Shown here: one piece after another, positions 59,992 to 64,000 of the stretch | Layout of the letters: each line of letters starts with the position of its first letter | Position numbering within the stretch: position 1 is the first letter of the stretch | NCBI GenBank assembly: GCA_963965975.1 | Contig: OZ014413.1 | Location: forward strand, 5,280,001 to 5,344,000 | Reading direction: 5' to 3' | Origin: Xestospongia bergquistia | Taxonomy: Eukaryota > Porifera > Demospongiae > Haplosclerida > Petrosiidae | DNA: 64,000 bases | The notes under the pieces: generated by a model | Databases searched by the model: none | Seen by the model: only the letters and a program-made list of their open reading frames with translations | Told to the model about the DNA's origin: nothing | Program-made: the position numbers and the translations under genes

Positions 59992-62170
59992 TTAGTGATT
60001 CATTGCAGCAAGCAATGCCGATGACATGAGAAGAAGCCACAGGTGATTGGTCGTTTGGCTTTTCCCTTTGTGCTTCAAGTCCAAGACAACAGTTGGTATT
60101 TTAGCAAATTTCTCCTGTATAAACATCAAGAGTTCAGCACCTTTTGTGAGATAGCTTAAGTTAAAAACATAATGAATAGCTAATAGCAAGAATAAAGCTG
60201 AGACAAGATCTGTCCTTTCAAGCATGATTACTTGTTCATCAGGTATAAAGTACTGACTGTAGTCTTCATGTTCAGTAATTACAATGTGAGGTTGGTTATT
60301 ATGTTTGTCAGGAGCATCAGATGGTGGAGTACCAGTAATCAGCAATATATTTAGAAGCAATTGATGTGAACATGCTACTCACAGTTAAAAATCTCATAAC
60401 AAATGGAATATTGCCTTCCGCATGTTTAGTCTCTGTGGGTAATAGCAGCAGTGATAAAACCTCATAATCTTCATCAAAAGACAATCACCTATAAATATAA
60501 TAATTAAATGATGTCTTTATCTTGGTGACATAACAGAGCAAATAACAGAACTTGGTTAGCTTTGTGAGTGTTATAAATTATCAAAATAGGTGATGATAAC
60601 TTGTAGGTTGCTATAGAAACTAATTGGAAACTCTTATTTACAATGCAGACATGCAACTAAGTACATTTGGATCTGTTATACCTACAATTCACAAATTTTA
60701 ATATGAATGATATTAAACTTTTTAGACATTTAAACTATTAGCTACAAATGCAGACTGTAAATAGAATGTTATATGACTATTTTAGTCTAAAATATGTATA
60801 ATTAATTGTAAAGTGCAGGGATCCAGTCTAAATCAGCAAAATCACTGTCACCTAAAACAAGTTGAATAGCAGATGACCTTATTGAGTTTTGGCAATAAGT
60901 AATGATTACTTTTGACCAGGCTAGAAGCTCATCATCAAATTCCTCTCTGATGTTTGGTTGTTGTATTACTAATGCAAACTCTTGAGTCATCTATATATAA
61001 AGAAAAGAACAAATCTCATTTACATAATATCAGTATGTACACATTCTACTCCAGAGAAATATTAACATTAGCTATAATACAACTTACATAAGTGCACTTT
61101 TTAAAAGAGGCATTTCCACCCAGTGACCGACATGGGAGACTTTAAAATGTTTTGTCTATTAAATGGGTAAGTGTGAGTCAGTAACTCATTTACCATATTA
61201 TTTCTTGGGTTGGTCTTTGTAAACTCTTCTCTCAATAATTCAAGATTTCTCTCATTTGATGCATCATTATCTGCAGATTGTGTAATTGGAGGATAAGAAT
61301 GTTTAGAATGGTCATCACCTCCTTTAGTAGGTGGAGCATCAATAGAAGTACCCTTGTCTGAGTTTCTATTGACATTTTGACTTCATGTATAAACCACTTC
61401 CAAGCATTCTATAGTAATAGAAATTATCATAAACACTTGTGATACTATCTATACCTCAGACATTTCATCTCCCAAAAAAGTGAAAATTCTGATGCAAAGC
61501 TTTTGAGAGTACTTAACAGTCTTTCAATTAAGGTATGGGTATGTGTCATTAACATTGTGACTAAAGTTTGTAGAATATATTTATGATCCCAATCGGTTAG
61601 TACTAAACTATATATATGGGCTTTGTACTTACTTTCTTCTCAATCTTATGTTTAGTAGCAAAAGATGAATTGGTGGGATGTTCCTTTAGAATAAAGTAAT
61701 AACAATGTATTTATTAAAATAGTACAGACTATATTAATAGCTCCAGATTTGACTAGATTTATCACTTGTGCTGACCACAGGACTGACATGCCTAATTCCC
61801 ACATCAACCTTCTCACTTGCATTACTAGGACTAGGACCTGAAAGATATACTGGACTTTCAGGAACATCCTGATTGCTCTATACATGATGTTAACAGTTAA
61901 GCTTTTCTATTAGTAAAAACTCACATTTTCAGTATTGTATAGCAATTTAATCACCTTCTACACGTTCAGCCTGGGTGCCACCTTCTTAACTAAATTGTTT
62001 AGGCTGTCAGGACAACGTGTTGGTCCAGTCAAACTTAATAATGCATCCCCATCTATTGTATTTCCTAAATTGCAAACAAAAAGACAAGATAAAGTTCTCC
62101 TGATGAGCATGTACTTGTCTGAGTCAAATAGACTAGAGTTGGCATGCCATATAAATCGTGAAGTAAGCAC
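59992..62170 (-). CDS. Unidentified multi-exon gene, possibly SAMD3-like
   Basis: Minus-strand pieces with splice signals: 62170-61958 (DKYMLIRRTLSCLFVCNLGN, then GDALLSLTGP), 61880-61740 (QDVPESPVYLSGPSPSNASE), 60990-60802 (MTQEFALVIQQPNIREEFDD... ending WIPALYN stop), 60470-60385 (DEDYEVLSLLLLPTETKHAE then GNIPFVMRFLT before gtgagt) and 60360-59992 (SQYFIPDEQVIMLERTDLVS, then ALFLLLAIHYVFNLSY). The last blocks resemble the conserved tail of sterile-alpha-motif-3-like proteins common near transposons in sponges and cnidarians (A-x-x-L-L-x-x-x-Y-V-F-N-(L/I)-x-Y). The stop at 60802 before the last two exons means either two genes or a broken one. Assignment is weak. Confidence 0.3.
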
Positions 62171-62298
62171 TGAAATTGAACAACTTAATGAGTTGGATAA
62201 GTCATAACTTCAGTGAAACTTTGAAACTAATGATATAATTCATCAAAACAAAAGTATTAACGTTCAGTTATGTCATGTCGACCACCGTCGCATCCAGA

Positions 62299-62340
62299 CT
62301 GTATAAATAGGGAGTACACAGACCGCGCGCATAGCGCGCC
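62299..62340 (+). promoter_or_regulatory. TATA-like box and GC-rich palindrome
   Basis: 'gtataaatag' at 62301 is followed by a 6-bp-arm palindrome gcgcgc-ata-gcgcgc (62325-62339), the most GC-rich spot in the window. An open frame starts about 130 bp later (ATG 62473). A promoter is possible but unproven; the sequence also adjoins transposon DNA. Confidence 0.3.
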
Positions 62341-62347
62341 AAAAATT

Positions 62348-63173
62348 TAAACCCTAATTACTGTTCATAATTTATTATTCATAGCACACTTTATTAACGA
62401 CGAGACAATAACGCGATAAAATACAATTAGTCACCACTGTTAAGAATATTTGTTAGTTTCATTCGCCTAGGATGTCTTCTAAAAAGGGAGTCAACATTCG
62501 TCTGGCAATCTACGTCCATGCCATAATTGATACTCATGAGAAGTAGCCCTTTTTGTCACTCTTGTTTCATCATTGAACGAAGCCAAGATTTTATTTCTTT
62601 CACAAGATCAGGTTGTCACTGGAATGGTGCAGGTAATTATCAAAAGTGTACGAATATTTGGAAAGAACAACTTATTCGCTATAGCAAAAGGGTCCTGTGG
62701 TCTTTTTGGGAGTTAATCATCAGCATTGTTTTTCCTCTTCGTTTTCCATCTTAACAGCTCTGTGTCTATGTTATCAGAAAAGCTTTTTTCGTTAGAAACA
62801 GAGTTACTAGAAGAAGTAGAGTTAAGGCCAGTACAAGAGCTACTACTGCTGACCTGTGACTACCTACCATCCTTTTCTCAGGAGGAGTTACAGCAACTAG
62901 TCCCAAAGAAGTCAATGTTATCTGACGCTTTGCCATATTCACAATGTTTTCGCTACACGTGCCTTATCACAACAATTATTGTATTATCATATTTATAAAA
63001 AATTAAGGTATAGTTTTGTAAGGTGTAGTTGTAAGAATTTGCTATGAATATACTTAATACAGTAATTATTACTACAGGGTGTGGCTTGAAAGATTGATTA
63101 TGAATATTATTATATAATATAAAGAGGGTGTCTGTGCACCCCAGGCACCCCCCCCCCCCAGATCCGCCAGTGA
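62348..63173. mobile_element. hAT-type MITE related to 27192-27417, split into two parts
   Basis: Reverse complement of the 27192 MITE. 62348-62392 matches its one half (aaaccctaat...attcatagcacac) and about 63000-63173 matches the other (aaggtgt...gctatgaatatactt...ggcaccc...gatccgccagtg). About 600 bp, including a small open frame, lie between the halves. The right end CACTGGCGGATC is kept. The left end is not recognisable and no target duplication is seen. Confidence 0.6.
62473..62998 (+). CDS. Small gene candidate with C-terminal hydrophobic segment
   Basis: ATG at 62473 opens MSSKKGVNIRLAIYVHAIID but stops soon. 62546-62632 in another frame reads ALFVTLVSSLNEAKILFLSQ then DQVVTGMVQ before gtaatt. 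After ttaacag, 62757-62998 reads VSMLSEKLFSLETELLEEVE, LLLLTCDYLPSFSQEELQQL and ends in a hydrophobic stretch (YTCLITTIIVLSYL). The last piece is clearly protein-like. Family not recognised. The gene sits inside the split MITE. Confidence 0.3.
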
Positions 63174-63179
63174 TGGTAG

Positions 63180-64000
63180 ACAGGTATACGTTTATATACA
63201 TAATAAACATTAACATTTTAATCAGAGTTTTACAACATGAAGAGGTTGATCTTCAAATCACTCTATCACTTCCATTCATAAACCATGAGCTTAGATCCTC
63301 AGTAGTCATTTTGGACAACTGACCCATTTCTTCGCTTATAATAACTGTTCTCTTTATAGGCTATATACAAGGATTAACCTTCTCATGTACAATTCTCAGT
63401 TCTTACTGACCTTCTCTCTAGAACTTGTTGGGCTTGTGAAGACCAGAAATATCAAAATATTAATAAATTAATAGACCTCTTCTTAATGGATAGATCCTAC
63501 TGTTGTTACTGCTCTTTTTAAATTACCAAAATCCTTGTTTTTGTGAAGGACCTTTTTGAAGCCCACTGTTTGGAATTCAACTTTTTTTATATTTGTGGTA
63601 TTTCATTGTGCAGCTATGGTGGATCAACTTATGCTACCTTTCTTACACATTGTAATCGTAAACACAATAAATGGAGAGACTCTTTAAGTCCATCAATAAT
63701 TGTTGATGAACATTGCCTTTTAATAGTAACTATTTTAATAATAGGTACACTCTTGTTAACTTCTGCAATGTTTTATTCTCAGTAATAAAATGACATATAA
63801 AAATAAACATAAAATTAACTCATTAAATTAAAACTTATAGTAAAGATTTAAATATATTAACTAAACAAAGAAATCAAAAAACTATGTAGTTATTGACAAA
63901 ATTGGAATCAATTGTGCACAGTTTTATAATGAATATTGTATTATTTTAGTTTTTATAATTATGCAAATCAGTTATGGACATCTATTAGGAACTGCATCAT
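63180..64000 (+). other. Right edge: short open frames only
   Basis: 63240-63320 reads EEVDLQITLSLPFINHELRS then SVVILDN stop. 63543-63785 opens 80 codons ending in a hydrophobic helix (LLIVTILIIGTLLLTSAMF). Either could be an exon of a gene running off the window; neither is recognised. The last 200 bases hold nothing visible. Confidence 0.25.

Noticed and set aside
61935..62207. 90-codon plus-strand frame
   Set aside because: Overlaps a minus-strand frame with more natural composition; probably its shadow, though the choice is not firm.

Overview
The window looks like nuclear DNA of an intron-rich, AT-rich, compact animal genome. A demosponge such as Amphimedon is my best guess (inference). 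Reasons: short GT-AG introns (42-544 bp) in a complete 16-exon CTP synthase gene; decayed exons of ZU5-like, LRR, PDZ and calcium-binding EGF domains; and dense relics of animal-type DNA transposons (hAT, piggyBac, CACTA-like, SWIM-associated) and one Ty3/gypsy element. There is no operon structure, Shine-Dalgarno site, rRNA gene or CRISPR array.

Only two genes are clearly intact. CTP synthase (29064-33544, minus) has every splice junction in phase and gives a 621-residue protein with both catalytic domains. The second (49935-53747, minus) is one intronless 1270-codon frame: signal peptide, a right-handed beta-helix ectodomain with Pmp-like GGA and FxxN motifs, a Cys-rich collar, then about nine or ten membrane segments. 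Relics of the same family lie at 19600-22000 (plus), 47655-47880 (minus) and 48860-49560 (minus).

Layout. 0-4 kb: one PIBF1-like coiled-coil exon, then two hAT relics and short repeats. 5.3-8.1 kb: decayed exons of a coiled-coil family (copy A) and an unidentified coding relic. 8.4-14.9 kb: three shuffled copies of a ZU5-like exon region. 15.1-16.9 kb: an internally deleted gypsy element with one LTR. 17.1-19.2 kb: a broken PDZ gene. 19.6-22.0 kb: a beta-helix/multi-TM relic. 24.5-25.05 kb: an LRR exon. 26.1-27.7 and 34.3-35.9 kb: two same-strand copies (B, C) of the coiled-coil segment flanking a hAT relic and CTP synthase. 36.2-37.9 kb: a broken EGF gene. 38.0-42.4 kb: coiled-coil copy D, interrupted by a 2.73 kb piggyBac element. 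44.7-45.3 kb: a transporter-like relic. 47.6-55.2 kb: the beta-helix receptor-like gene, its relics and duplicated upstream DNA. 55.5-59 kb: SWIM, CACTA-like and piggyBac relics. 60-62.2 kb: exons of an unidentified gene. 62.3-63.2 kb: a split MITE around a small open frame.

The strongest structural result is that duplicated segments serve as internal controls. For three transposons (piggyBac at 38927-41656, a 226-bp MITE at 27192-27417, a 570-bp MITE at 54221-54790) a paralogous copy in this window keeps the uninterrupted target, so element ends and target duplications can be read to the base.
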